The notes below the pieces were generated by a model. The model saw nothing but the letters and a program-made list of their open reading frames with translations, was not told the DNA's origin and made no database searches. This document shows positions 11,518-24,045 of a stretch of 64,000 bases of DNA, in pieces. This stretch comes from Cymodocea nodosa (taxonomy: Eukaryota; Streptophyta; Magnoliopsida; Alismatales; Cymodoceaceae). The stretch's first letter is position 1; every line of letters starts with the position of its first letter. The stretch lies in assembly GCA_036874045.1 (NCBI GenBank), contig CM072339.1, positions 9,183,501 to 9,247,500 on the forward strand, given 5' to 3'. The position numbers and the translations under genes are program-made.

Positions 11518-13248
11518 TGAAAGGATCGAATGGCACACTAGAGGGGGGCGTGAATAGTGTCCTAATAAAATTTATTTTTCTTTTAAAACTTTGGAAGCAG
11601 TTGACATTAATGAACCCTGATTAATTGATTTTGGAATTAAAACTTGCACTGTAGAAAGTAATGAATACAAAGAGATTTATAGTGGTTCCCCAAACTAGGT
11701 AGTCCACTCTTCAAGGCCACAACCTCGAGAATTTCACTAAGTGCTTTTAAGGCTAAGCACAAACCTTAAACAAATTACTTTTGTAGGCTAAGCAACAACC
11801 TTACAGATGCTTTTAAAGGCTAAACAAAAACCTCACACAAAACACCAACTTTGTGTACTCAAGACTCCAATCTTGAGCAAGTGAAGTATCACACTTCACT
11901 CTCTTCACCGAGGCCCCAACCTTGTGAAGGTATACTCACAACACCCTTGTGAGTTAAGGTTTTCAAGTAAATGAGAAGACAATTTAAACTCAGGAGTCAC
12001 TGACTCAAAATGAAAATGACACACAACACTAGATCAACTCCTATGAAGAGTTGACACAGAAGCTTTGAGGAGAATTCTTGATTGATCTGTAGCTGTTGAT
12101 CTTCTGGACTTTGTTGTAGACGAATCTTCAAAGTGTTTTCAAAATTATTGAGTAGACAATTTCTCCTTTCGAGTGTTGAAAAAATTCTGTGTCTCTTTTA
12201 GTTTTCTGCAAAATTCTTTTTATTTTTCCTTTGAGATTTGCATAAGTGGAAAGAATTCTGAAATGGACAGATGCCTTATATAGGAATTCATTTCCAGTAA
12301 CCTTCAATCATAATAAAGTTGAGATCTGCAATCAAAAGATATCTTACCACAAAGATTAGTCAATTAATAATAGTTGGAGTTTCTATAAAAGTAAAATCTT
12401 CGAAGGCTTTCAGAAAATCGGAGACTTAGAAAGATAACCTGCCAAAACTCAAAAACATTTCGGATAGTTAGAACTAACATTCCGAAAGACCACTTAAGTC
12501 ATGTATTAAAATTGAAACACATGTCCTTCTGAAACCGTGTTATAAAATATTAAAAAATAAACTATCCGATAGAGTGGACATGTTTCAGATACTTATAAAG
12601 ATAACTCTCCGATCCTTAAGTCATTTTGGATAGTTACACAGGTAACCTTTCGAAAGGTTACTTAAGTTAGAAAATAATAGAAAACTCAATCATCCAAAGC
12701 TTAAAATAGTTTTCAGATACTTACTAAAGATAACTCTCCATTCTTAAGAGTTTTCAGATAGTTACATCGTAACCTTTCGAAAAGTCACTTAAGTCAAGCG
12801 ATGAGAGACTAACACGTGTCCTTCAGAAGAAAGTAACCAAAAATATATTAAAACAGAGAAATAGCTAACTCTCTGGAATAAAAACCTTAACTATCCAAAA
12901 CCAAAGGGATTTCGGAGACTTACCATAAAAATCATATCCGGACATAAAAAGACTTAACTCACCGAAGATAACTACTTTTCGGATAGTTAATGATATAATC
13001 GTCCAAAAAGCTAGGAGAGAGAGACATAACCATCCAATTTGTCTTGTTTTGTTCGGTGACTTATAAAATAACTCTCCGATCAATACACTGTAGACAAAAT
13101 AACCTATCGAAATCTAATTTGAAAGACTTTAAGTACATAGCAGTTAGCCAAAATTCATTTGAGTAAAAAGACATCTAACATATGGTAGAAATAATTAAAC
13201 CACATGTTTTTCATCATCAAAATTAACTGATAAATAAATGAACTAACA
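11518..13248 (-). repeat. 3' LTR of element C
   Basis: About 1.73 kb. On the minus strand it starts TGTTAGTTCATTT after a PPT-like AAAAAGGAGGAAAT and ends GATCCTTTCA. Its first 275 bp on the plus strand match 33496-33770. It carries TCGGATAGTTA, TAACTCTCCGAT, ACTTAAGT and CACGTG motifs, and a TATATAAG box at 12282-12275. The left flank CTTTT (11513-11517) is the candidate target-site copy; the partner is lost. Confidence 0.9.
12275..12282 (-). promoter_or_regulatory. TATA box of the element C LTR
   Basis: TATATAAG on the minus strand, downstream of the motif-rich U3 and upstream of the U5-like part that carries the repeated AAGGCTAAGC blocks. Confidence 0.5.
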
Positions 13249-13263
13249 ATTTCCTCCTTTTTG
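13249..13263 (-). other. Polypurine tract of element C
   Basis: On the minus strand TCAAAAAGGAGGAAAT abuts the LTR start and follows GTCATCATC, the same context as in B (25205-25222) and F. It primes plus-strand DNA synthesis in LTR elements. Confidence 0.8.
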
Positions 13264-15542
13264 ATGATGACAAAACTATAAACAGATATATTCTCTCCCT
13301 TTGTCAGAATTAAAAAGTGGAGACAAATAATTGAAGAATACTTGGAGATAAATAAAATGTAATTTTATTGATTGAAGAGTAAGAACAATAGGGATACATA
13401 AAAAAAATGAAAATTACATCAAAGGAAAAACAAAAAAATTAAGGTGCAGTTGACTTTTTCTGTAACAATTCTTGAATTAAGTTATCCCTCTCCCTCAGAA
13501 GTTGTTCTAAATGAGCTACTTGATCCAAAAGCATCTGATTATGCTGAAGTAGAAGCTCATTCTATTTTAGGAGGGTCTTAGAACTATCAACTGCTGAAAA
13601 TGAAGCTGCTAGAGCTGGAGGAGGTGCTGTAGGAGGTGGAGTTGCTGCAGAAGGAGGTACAGTAGGAGGTGGATGTTCTGCAAAGGGGAAGCTGAATTTT
13701 GAGTTGCAAATGGTTGAAAATGAGAGGGCAACTCAACCGGATCAGAAGATGACATTCTCTAAAGATCCTTAAGTTGTGATACTCTTCTTTTAATGGATTT
13801 CAAAGGCTTGCCTGATAAATCAATGTATCTAGCCATTTGATGATAAATAAAATTTCCATTGTACATAAAACTTTGCAGATGAGAAATCTGAGCAATAATA
13901 ACTTTTACCTAGTTAACCTTGATACCAGCCATCATAGCATAAGTGGCTTGGTAGACTTTCCTTTCCAATTCATCTACATGACCAATCTTCTGAAATACAG
14001 AGGTAGACAAAATTGTAGCAATCATCCAGGTCAAACCATTTAGATCTGTAGTCTTAACTAACTTGAATTTTCTATCAAGAGATTTTCTAATCAATTTATT
14101 CATCTCGGATTCCTGCCACCCAAGCTCTAATGGAGAAAGAGCAATATTTATACCAGTAGATGGTATTCCAAATAGATTCTCCAAAAAATCTCCATCAATT
14201 CCTATTGTTTGATTTTGGAGGTGCAGGAGACAAAAATGAGGAAATATCTCAAGGTTAGAGTAGAAAAGGGGAATTAGGTCTTCAAAAACAGATAACCCTA
14301 AGGGAGAAGAAATAAGACTTAAAAGCCCTTGATGAATTAGCAGATTATGAATCGAATCCATTCCTTTAAAATTTACAGATCTACTGTAAATGATCTTCAT
14401 GCCTTGATATTTATTAAAAAAGAGATCCCTAGCTGTAGAGGATCTGAAATAATATACATTTGTAGGGATGTTTGAAGAAAAATTGACTTCAACCTCTAGA
14501 TCTTCATCTGCTGGAGGGTTTGCAGAAGGAGGAGGAGATTGAGGAGTAGAGAAAAAACCTGAATCTTCATACAATCCTTGTATCACCAGTTGAGTGTGAT
14601 GAGAAGGAATTGGATGAGATTCTACATCAGATGAAGGAGGAGGAGGTTTGAATTCTTCTCTATGTACAAGTAAAGATTGGGCAAAACTCGGATGAGAAGA
14701 AAGTTTTCTTTCTTCTCCTAGAGTAAGTAAATGAAGTACATGGAAGGGGAGAGGAGACAATTGGAGGCAAAATTGGACTAGCTGAGGAGATCAAATGAGA
14801 AGGACCAGGAGCAATTTGGTGTAGAATTCCAATACATAACTCAAGAATTGGAGGATATGAATGGCTAGCCACATGCCTGAAATCAATTCCTTTCTAGGGA
14901 AAAAAGAATTCAGGTTCAGCCACTGATTTCTTCTTCTCTGCCATATCAAAAAAATCATGAAGACAAGCAGGCTCTATAGGCTCTTGAATTTTAATTCCTA
15001 GTTGCTCACTGAGTTTATGCAATAATGCTTGATTTCTCCTCTTGACTAGAGTATCTTGTAAATGTAGGGCCATATGCAATGCTCGTTTCTCAGATGCCCT
15101 AGTATCCTCAGAAGTATTCAAAAATTGACTCACATAAGCCTCACAAATAGATTTAAATTGAGGTTCTAAGGAGTTCACTTTGGCAAAAAATATGTCTTCA
15201 TCATCCGAAGAAGAATCCTTAGAAACCCTAGTATCAACACAGTCTGTTTTACTACTTTGTGAAGCACAGGTAGAAGTGGTCTTTAGTTTCTTATAACTAG
15301 TAGAAGTTTTGGTGTATTTTCTCGAGTAAGGCTTCTTGGTTTTCCACTTGTAACACTGGTGGTAATAGGACAAAATTTATGAAGAATAGACAATTATTTC
15401 TCCAAACATAATAAACGAGTAACTATTTCTAAAGTGCCATATATAGACTCAATATCAATGACCTCTTCTCCGGTAGAAATAATGAGTTGAGCTTTTGTAG
15501 GAGAAAGATCTGCCATACCTGTTTGGAGATCTTGTTCCATTC
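13264..15542 (-). pseudogene. Element C envelope-like ORF, distal part
   Basis: This continues the ORF that starts at 27009, across the B insertion; the frame reads through when B and one TSD copy are ignored. It has an acidic Ser-rich segment (15373-14894), a Pro-rich segment (about 14740-14500) and then a folded-looking domain (14480-13909) with FNKYQGMKIIYSR, a hydrophobic centre and FQKIGHVDELERKVYQATYAMMAGI. The last stretch resembles the C-terminal domain in G (42303-41671) and K (41168-40773). Stops near 15380 and 14895 and a frameshift near 14760 break it. By position it is the Sirevirus envelope-like protein; the fold may be a plant transposon-associated domain. Confidence 0.6.
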
Positions 15543-17235
15543 TGTTGAGTATTTTATTTTGATGATGTGTGCTGAATGAAAATAATCATATTTGCTTAAT
15601 TACTATTGCTTGTGAAAAGAAATTAAAATCATCAATTAATACAGAAAAAGCTTACTGATATAAATACTTGTCTGTATTGGATCTGAAGTTAATAACTAGT
15701 CGTTTCGTTGCATTAATTTCTCATTTAGCTAAACGTTAAGTTAACGTATGTTTTTATTGAAAAGCATGATATGTTTTAAAGTTATATCTTCTGTATCATG
15801 AACAGTGCACATTTAGACAACTCATTAAGTTAGAGTTTTGTTTGTATAGAGGTCACGTGAGAACTCATTAAGTTAGAGGCTTAAAGGTTAAAATAGGTCA
15901 CGTGATAACTCGTTAAGTTAGTGAGTAAAAGAAGAGATGAACTCGTTAAGTTAGTATTATACACGTGGTGAAATTATAAGTTATGAATGTTATATTATAT
16001 CACGTGTGTACATGTTTAACTCATTAAGTTAACATAACTAAACGTATTGAGTAGCTATATTGAACACTAAGGCAACACGTTAGGTTAGCATTATAAACTT
16101 AAGTTGTTATTTTTGCGCATGGTAAAATTCTTATTATAAAAACATTTGTTTATTACTAAATCGGTGAGTTAAAGTTTTTTTCAGAGACTTATAGGCGCAA
16201 CTATCCGGAAGGTAACTTAAGTCATGTTTTCAGGTCTTGACACGTGTCTCACTAGTTTTATAATATAAAGAGTTTTTTGGTGACTTACAACCGTAACTAT
16301 CCGAAACTTAAACTGTTTTCGGTGAGTTATCGTTTAACCTTCCGAAAGAAAGGTTAAGCTGGTTCGTTGAGTTAGCTATAGTACTTGTCACGTGAAATGG
16401 CACATGAGGAACTCATTAAGTTAGAAACGTTAAGTTATATATACTCGTTTAGTTAACATTAAAGTAACAACTTCTTATTACACTGATGAAAAAATTTTGG
16501 ACGAGAAAGTTTATTTTGCAGGAAATTTTTCAAAGATCCAGGACTGATGATTAAAGAAAATTTGAAATATAAATGTGGGTTAGAACGTGTGTGTTTCGAT
16601 GAAGGAAAAAGAAAAGACGTGGAGAAGTGGAAAACTGGGAGTGGTTAAACATGAAGGATATGCATGAAATGAAGATATAGTATAAAAGCCATAGAATCCT
16701 CATTGATCAAACCATCCTTGCACACAAAATGAAAAATCTTTTCAAGAATCAAACTATCCCTGCACACCAAAAGAAAAATCTCCTTCAGGGATCAAAAACA
16801 CCTTCTCGGGGAAAATCTCTCAAGTGGAAGAAAATTCAGTGAAGCAGAAAAAGGTATTATATATGTCGCTGAAGATTTGAAGTATCAGAAGAAAGCAAAT
16901 TCGGTGAAGCAGAGAAAGACAAGATATTCGTCACTAAAGACTTGCTGAAGAAGAAGAAAGATCTCAAATAGGGAGAAATGTTTTAAATTTCGCAAATTAG
17001 TTTTCTCTATTTGTAGTTATGAAATTGTTTAGATGATACATGGTATCGATATATAATTGCATCTACAATTTCTAAGGAGAATTGAATTGTATATTGTAAT
17101 TGAAACCTTGAATAAATATGATTTTATGAAAACAATGTCTCGACTTGTATTTGAGTTTTAAAGTTTCAATTATATGTCAGAAAATATTAAAAATACACAA
17201 TTCACCCCCCTCTTATGTAGCCATACAATCCTACA
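15543..17235 (+). repeat. 5' LTR of element B
   Basis: 1693 bp, TGTTGAGTATTTTA to CAATCCTACA. U3 (about 15800-16440) is an array of (T/G)AACTC(A/G)TTAAGTTAG, TAACTATCCGAA and CACGTG motifs. A TATA box is at 16681 and an AATAAA about 17110 in the R/U5 part. It is about 28 bp shorter than the 3' LTR. Confidence 0.95.
16681..16688 (+). promoter_or_regulatory. TATA box of the B 5' LTR
   Basis: TATAAAAG, matched at 26377-26384 in the 3' LTR and at about 38874 in the orphan LTR. It is the likely core promoter for the genomic RNA, about 550 bp before the PBS. Confidence 0.6.
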
Positions 17236-17237
17236 AG

Positions 17238-17255
17238 TGGTATCAGAGCCAGGTT
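17238..17255 (+). other. Primer binding site of element B
   Basis: TGGTATCAGAGCCAGGTT is an 18-nt complement of the plant initiator tRNA-Met 3' end, two bases downstream of the LTR. Confidence 0.93.
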
Positions 17256-17435
17256 AATAATCTTTGATATAATATCGATACCAACTTATTTAATATCATT
17301 GCTTATTCTGCCTTCCTTGTTTTTAAACAGACATTAATATCTAAGCATACGTTTAACTTTCTTGATTTAAGGCTCAAGTTGTTTTAAAGTTTTTAGACTA
17401 TTTAAAATCAAATAGGTTGAAAAATCTAAGGTAAG

Positions 17436-19689
17436 ATGGCTACTGGAAATGGTAATTTTTCTTTATATCAAGTCTAAAATCTTAATTGTCCTCCTTTATT
17501 TGATGGAATACATTTTGAATATTGGAAATATAGGATGACTGTTTTTCTTCAAAATATAGATCATAAGTTGTGGTTCATGATTTCTAAACCATATACTCCG
17601 TTAACTATTCCTTATAATACTTGGACAATTACTGAAAAAGAAAATGAAACTCTGAATGCTAAGGGCTTAAATATTTTATTTTGTGCATTGAGTTATGAAC
17701 AGTTTAGTAAAGTGTTAGTATATAAATCTACTTATGAGGTGTGACATGCATTAGAAGTTTCACATGAAGGTACTTCTCAAGTTAAAGAGACTAAAATAAA
17801 CATGTTGATTCATAAGTATGAACTCTTTAAGATGGATGAAGACGAAAATATTTCTAAGATGTTTTCCAAATTTCTTGATATCATAAACTCTTTAAAATAT
17901 TTAGGAAAGAATTTTGGACATAAGGATTTGGTGAGGAAAATTCTCAGATCCCTAATTTCTAAATGGACTCAGAAAGTAACATCAATTGAGGAATCACGAG
18001 ATTTAAATGTATATACTATGAATGAACTTATAGGAAACTTAACAGCTTATGAAGTTCAATTAAATGAATCACTGAGTCACAACAAACTAAAAAAGAAGAA
18101 AGAAATAGCCTTCGAAATTAATTCAGATTTTGATATATCTATGATTTTGACAAGGATTTGATTTTGTTGACTAGGAAATTCAAGAAAGCATGGAAAGCTA
18201 GGAAACAACAAAGGAACAAAAATGATAAACCCTCAACGTCAAAATCACTGAATGACAAGAATTCTTCATCCAGAAAGTCTATATGTTACAACTGTAAGAA
18301 ACCTGGACATCTTTCTCCAGATTGTCCTATGAGGAAAAATGAAAAGCAAAGTAGGACAAATCAGAAGAAGGCTTAGAAAACTCAAAAAAAGTTTTACAAG
18401 AAAAAGGCTTTGAAGGTCACTTGGGATGACACGTCGGAAGAGTCTGAATCTGAAAAATCAGCATCAAAATATTCACATTCAGAAGGAGAACAAGAGTTAG
18501 AAGATGTTGCTCATGTGTGCTTCATGGTAGATGAGTCTAAGGTAATATCTGATCTTGAAAGTCATTCAGATTTCAACTTTGATGAATTATTATGTGCTTA
18601 TCATGCATTATTACAAAAACTTAAAGTATGTAAACTGGAAAATAAGAATATTAGAAAATCTTCATCCATTATAGAAGAAGAAAATTGTTTCCTGTCTACT
18701 ACTTTAGAAAAGTTTAAATGTGATAATGAAAATCATGCTAGAGATTTGCAAAAATTTAGATTTAATAATGTATCTTGCATGAACAAATACAGAATATAAA
18801 TACTGAAAAATTAAAGATAGAATCTGAAAATGAAATGTTGAGAAACAATATAAATGACCTTGAATTAGAGATAGATAAATTAAAACTAAGAGAGCAAGAT
18901 TTAAATTCTACCATTGAGAAATGGAATTTAAGTCAAACTAAGTTAGACAAACTAACTAGTACCCTTGCAGTGTCTTATAAATTTGGCCTAGGATTTGATT
19001 ATCCTGAATATCCTGAATCTCAAGCCTATAAAGGATTTATTAGTTGAAGTTCAAGTAAATCTAAGACTAAAATTCCTTTTATTATGAAATAAGGTAATAA
19101 ATATGTAGAAGTAGGTACTTCAAGGGATGAATCATGCAGTAATAATATAAATCAATGTGATTTGTCAAATTGTACTTCTAACATGACTATAAATGTTTCT
19201 AAAAATCTTGTTTCTTGTTCTGGAAATTCAGTTTCTAATGTTTTTAAAATTTCAGACAATTGTAGTAAACTAAAAATTCAGAAACCTGAGCATGTAATTC
19301 AATACACTGGTATTAGACCAATTACTCATTCTGCATGTGATAAAACTAAAAATTCTTGTGTAGAAAAAGATTTTGTATGTACGGATAATGTTAATACAAG
19401 TACAAAATCTTGGTATGAACTTACTAAAATGTATGAGCATGACCAAAATAAATTAAAATTTGATAAAAACCTGTTTGGTCTTGATTATACTACATCTGAA
19501 AACAAAAAGAATGATTGCAAAAGCAATAATGCTATATGTGAGTATGAAGCTAATGATAAATCAATAGTACTTACAACTAATAAGAATATAAATGATAATG
19601 TTAAACTATTTTTAAACAAAAAGAAGAAATATGCATTTAATGAACTAGGTCCTCAACAACATTGGGTACCAAGAAAAGGTTTTTCTTAA
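17436..19689 (+). pseudogene. Element B gag
   Basis: The ATG at 17436 gives MATGNGNFSLY. A capsid-like retrotransposon gag domain follows (about residues 20-220, with FEYWKYRMTVFLQ and YNTWTITEKENETLNAKGLN), then a basic stretch, the zinc knuckle CYNCKKPGHLSPDC (about 18283-18324), then an acidic and coiled-coil tail (18410-19047) and an Asn/Ser-rich end. The frame closes at TAA 19687-19689 immediately before protease, a stop also found in A and G. Breaks include a stop near 17475, a TGA at 17743 where other copies have Trp, frameshifts near 18140 and 18770 and a stop at 19045. Gag builds the particle and packages RNA in the cytoplasm. Confidence 0.88.
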
Positions 19690-22459
19690 TTTGTGTTGCA
19701 GGAGGAAACAACATCAAAATGGATCTTGGACAGTGGAGCGTCAAGTCACATGACCGAACAGAAAAGTCTATTACAAAATTTTACAAATACCATGAAAGGA
19801 AGTGTAACATTTGGAAACAAAAGCAAAGATAAAATTATAGGTATGGGCAATGTTCAAATAACTCCTACTTGTGTTATTTCGAATGTACTATATGTAGAAA
19901 ACCTAGGATTTAATTTGCTGAGTGTCGAAAAACTAACTTAAAATAGATATTATGTAGTGTTTGAAGATAATGTATGCAAAATAATTGATAAAAATACAGA
20001 TGAAATTAAGTTTATTGCTAAAAGAAAAGGTTCTGTATGTACTTTATCTTTACCTTCTAGTGTAGTTGATTTAAATTCATGTTTGGTAGCTGAAACTAGT
20101 ATTGCATATTTATGGCATAGAAGGATTGGGCATATAAATATGAAACTGCTACATAAACTATCTAGAAAAAATTTAGTGAGAGGTTTACCAAAGATTAAAT
20201 ACTCAAAGGACTTTATGTGTGATGCATGTGAGTTAGGTAAACTTCATAAAAACTCTTTTAAATCCAAAACTGATATTTCAAGCAAGAGAGTCTTAGAACT
20301 TATACATATGGATCTATGTGGACCAACAAGAATCATGAGTCTTGGTGGTAAACGATATGTATTTGTTTTAGTAGATGACTTCTCTAGATACACTTGGGTA
20401 TATTTTCTAGCATCTAAGACAGAAGTTTTTGAAAAATTTAAAATATTTTGCAATTTTGTTCAAAATGAGTAGAGTGTCTCTATTCAAAAACTTAGGAGTG
20501 ATTATGGAACTGAATTTGATAATGATCAAATGGATAATTATTGTAATTTGCATGGCATTGATCACAGATTTTCTTTTCCAAATGCACCATGTCAAAATGG
20601 TGTTGTTGAGAGAAAGAATAGATCACTTCAAGAAATGGCTAGAACTATGTTGAATGAACATAAGTTACCTCAAAATCTTTGGGCTGAAGTAGTAAATACA
20701 GCTTGTTATGTTATTAACAGAAGTCATTTAAGACCTCATGTTAATAAAACTCCTTTTGAAATTATGTTTAATAGGGTTCCAAAAATTTCCTATATGAAAC
20801 CATTTGGCTGCAAGTGTTTTATTCTAAATACTAAGAATAAAAGGGATAAATTTCAAGCCAAATCGGATGAAGGAATTTTTGTAGGTTACTCTACTAGAAG
20901 TAAAGCCTATAGAGTATATAACAAGACTTCTAGGACTATTGAAGAAACCCTACATAAAAGCTTCAATGAAAATTCTCTTAGAGAATCTCAATCTAAAGAT
21001 GATAATGATGTTTTGATCAATCTTCCAAAAGAGTTAGAGATCAACAGAGAGATTGATGATTTATCTGAGAAAATCAAAAATATGAACTTAAATGATCAAA
21101 CTAATGATGAAAGTGATGTACCTTTAGATGTTGATGAGATTATTGAGGAAAATCAGAGAAATTGGCGTTATTCTTCATCACATCCCATTACTCAAGTCAT
21201 TGGTAATATTATTGGCCTATGCTTGTTATATGGATTTTAAATTATATCAAATAGATGTAAAGAGCGCATTTCTAAATGGTTTAATTAATGAAGAAGTCTA
21301 TGTAAAACAACCACCTGGATTTGAAGATATTAAAACTCCAGACTTTGTTTATAAATTGAAGAAAGCCTTATATGGATTGAAGCAAGCACCTAGATCATGG
21401 TATGAAAGATTGTCTACTTTTTTAATAGAAAAAGGCTATATCATGGGAAAAGTGGATCATACTCTATTTATTAAGAGAGATGGTAAAGATCAGATTGTTG
21501 TTCAAATATACGTGGATGATATAATCTTTGGTGCAACCTCTGATAAGTTTATAGAAATATTCTCTAAAGAGATGACTAATCAGTTTGAAATGAGTATGAT
21601 AGGAGAACTTTCATATTTTCTAGGACTTCAAATTAAGCAAATGGATAAAGGTATATTTTTAAATTAGGAAAAATATGTAGATGAAATGCTTAAGAAATTT
21701 AATTTTAATGATACAAGGATTCGAGGAACTCCTATGAGTACTACTTTAAAGTTAGATATTGATGACATAGGAAAATCTATAGATCAAAGAAAATACAGAA
21801 GTATGATTGGTTCTTTACTTTATTTGACTGCTAGTAGACCTTATATTATGTTTGTTGTGTGTGTTTGTGCTAGATTTCAATCTAATCCTAAAGAATCACA
21901 CCTAATTGTAGTTAAAAGAATATTTAGATATATACAAGGAACTAAAAATTTCGGATTGTATTATTCTAAGGATAGCTCAATAGATCTTATAGGATATACT
22001 AATGCTGATTATGCAGGATCTAAATCTGATAGAAAGAGTACTAGTGGCACATGTCAATTATTGGGAAATAATTTGGGGTCATGGTTTAGTAAAAAGCAAA
22101 ACTGTGTAGCACTTTCTACTACAGAAGCTGAATATGTTACTGCTGCACTGTGTTGCACTCAGATTCTATGGATAAGGCAAACTTTAGAAGATTTTAGATT
22201 ATCTTATGATATAACTGAGATTTATTGTGACAGTAGTTCTGCAATAAATCTTTCCAAAAATCCTGTATTACATTCAAGAGCAAAGCATATAGAGGTTAGA
22301 CATCATTTTCTAAGAGATAATGTAATTAAAGGAAAAATTAAATTAGAATTTGTGTCTAGTAAAAATCAATTAGCTGATATATTTACAAAACATCTACACG
22401 AAAATACATTCTGCAACATTAGATTAAATTTAGGTATTTGTAGGCTATGTGATGTGTAA
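19690..22459 (+). pseudogene. Element B pol: protease, integrase, truncated RT, RNase H
   Basis: Protease keeps DSGASSHMT (about 19731). The GAG-pre-integrase region has WHRRIGH and CDACELGK. Integrase shows HMDLCGP, a TAG after FVQNE near 20470, then SDYGTEFD and VERKN. At about 21209 a deletion of roughly 350 bp fuses the integrase tail to the RT interior through a shared AATATTA and shifts the frame. RT then keeps [24 protein letters not shown] and the catalytic YVDD (about 21513). A TAG at 21665 is followed by RNase H (YTNADYAGSKSDRKS, TTEAEY, CDSSSAINLS) ending LGICRLCDV. The domain order is typical Ty1/copia. Confidence 0.9.
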
Positions 22460-24045
22460 AATACTTAAACTCCACATAAAAAGATAAATATTATTGATGA
22501 TGTTGTTCACCTCATAGATATTTTATACTTATTATAAATATCTAAAGTAATATCTAAACTGCTGCTTAAGATACTATGTATTTATTGTAAAATCATAGTA
22601 GTATCTTATTGATTTTAAGTAGTTTATCAATTTTAATGGTTTTTACAATTTTAAGTGAAAGTATAAATGAAAAACATTAAATACTTCTGACATTCTGAAA
22701 TTTTGATTAAATGTTTTCTTTGAATCAAGGAAAATGCATATGATCATGTATAAATTTGACTTAATTGATTAAACTTGTAGAATAAGTTATATGTAACTCA
22801 TCTTAAACTGTTAATCAAAAGTATAAGCTTATTGAAACTGATTCATATTCTTAATACAATCATAGAAGTAAAAATTGTATGAGATTTGTGTTTTATTGCA
22901 TATGTATTAATGGAATACATATATACTATGCTTAAAATGAAAAGTGCTTACAAAGTGAAAATCTTTGAGAGTTTATTGATCAGTTTGATCACGAGCCTTT
23001 TGTACTTGAGCAGATAGGTATGTAAGGATTGTTGTCCTCAAAAAGGATTCTTTAAATCTGGCAACCTAAGGTCCTGATCAGATCTGGGATTGTTGACTGA
23101 AAGCTCATTACATGGGTACATTAGAAAGCTCTTGTATGATTCAAGCTTTTCAAACTAACTTTTAAAGAAAATTATCAATATCCACTATTTTGAAAAAGAA
23201 AAAAAAATGTTGTTTCATTAATTACAGATATCTTTGAATCACATATAGTTTCTACCAATATGACTAATGATTTATTGAATCAACATTAGTACCTTTTTAT
23301 TTGAGATACATTCTTTTATTCTCCTTGAATTAATCACATTGAGTTCACAGTTATGTCTTGATTCATATATAGTAGGAATTGATTCTAGAAATCATTTTTG
23401 ATGATGTCAGAATAACGGAAGTTTCTGAAAACAAAATTTAAAAAGTATAGTTATACTTAACATCTATTGTCACTACAAGTATATTTTGTATTTTGGTTGA
23501 ATATATTTGAAGTATATTTGTAGGGGGAGGATTAACAATGTCGAAAACAGACTAATATATTTTAGAATACAAATCTTAGTTAATCTGAATTAATGTCCTC
23601 TTAAAATCTTGATGAAATAATTTAACAAGACATACAAACTATTTTAGATTCAAAGGGAAAAATGTTCAAATAGTTTACAATGTACTCAAGATAATGTTAA
23701 GTTTAGCATGTGTGTTGTTTTCGGAACGTTTCAGTTGGAAGGATCTGAAACTTGTTTAAGTGTACTAACTAGACGTTATATTAGATAGGTAATGTGTAAA
23801 ACTGCCTCTAGACAGTGTTTTACCTGTTAGGTTAGTTAACTCAACGAGTTATACTTGAATATTTCGAGCATTTCGATTGAATAAATTTTATTCAATATTT
23901 ATTTAATTTCTAAACTCGACTTCTCTTCACGTTGAGTTATACGCCTAAAAAAACCCTATTTAAACACTTATTACATGGGCACTTAGGTTTTTGTAAACTT
24001 TGTTAAGAAAATCTTTCCCGCTTGTTGCTGTTACAACCTGCGACG
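22460..24045 (+). other. Noncoding block between pol and envelope-like ORF of B
   Basis: 1.59 kb with no convincing ORF, homologous to 6973-8525, 43941-44792 and 36000-37220. It contains a purine tract GTAGGGGGAGGA (23520-23531), the motif GTTAGTTAACTCAACGAG (23831-23848) and a TATTTAAA box (23957-23964). Confidence 0.8.
23957..23964 (+). promoter_or_regulatory. Candidate TATA box upstream of the B envelope-like ORF
   Basis: CCCTATTTAAACACTTATTA is shared with A2 and G, 79-83 bp before the envelope-like ATG in all three. It lies about 110 bp downstream of an LTR-type palindromic motif. An internal promoter is inferred, not shown. Confidence 0.45.
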
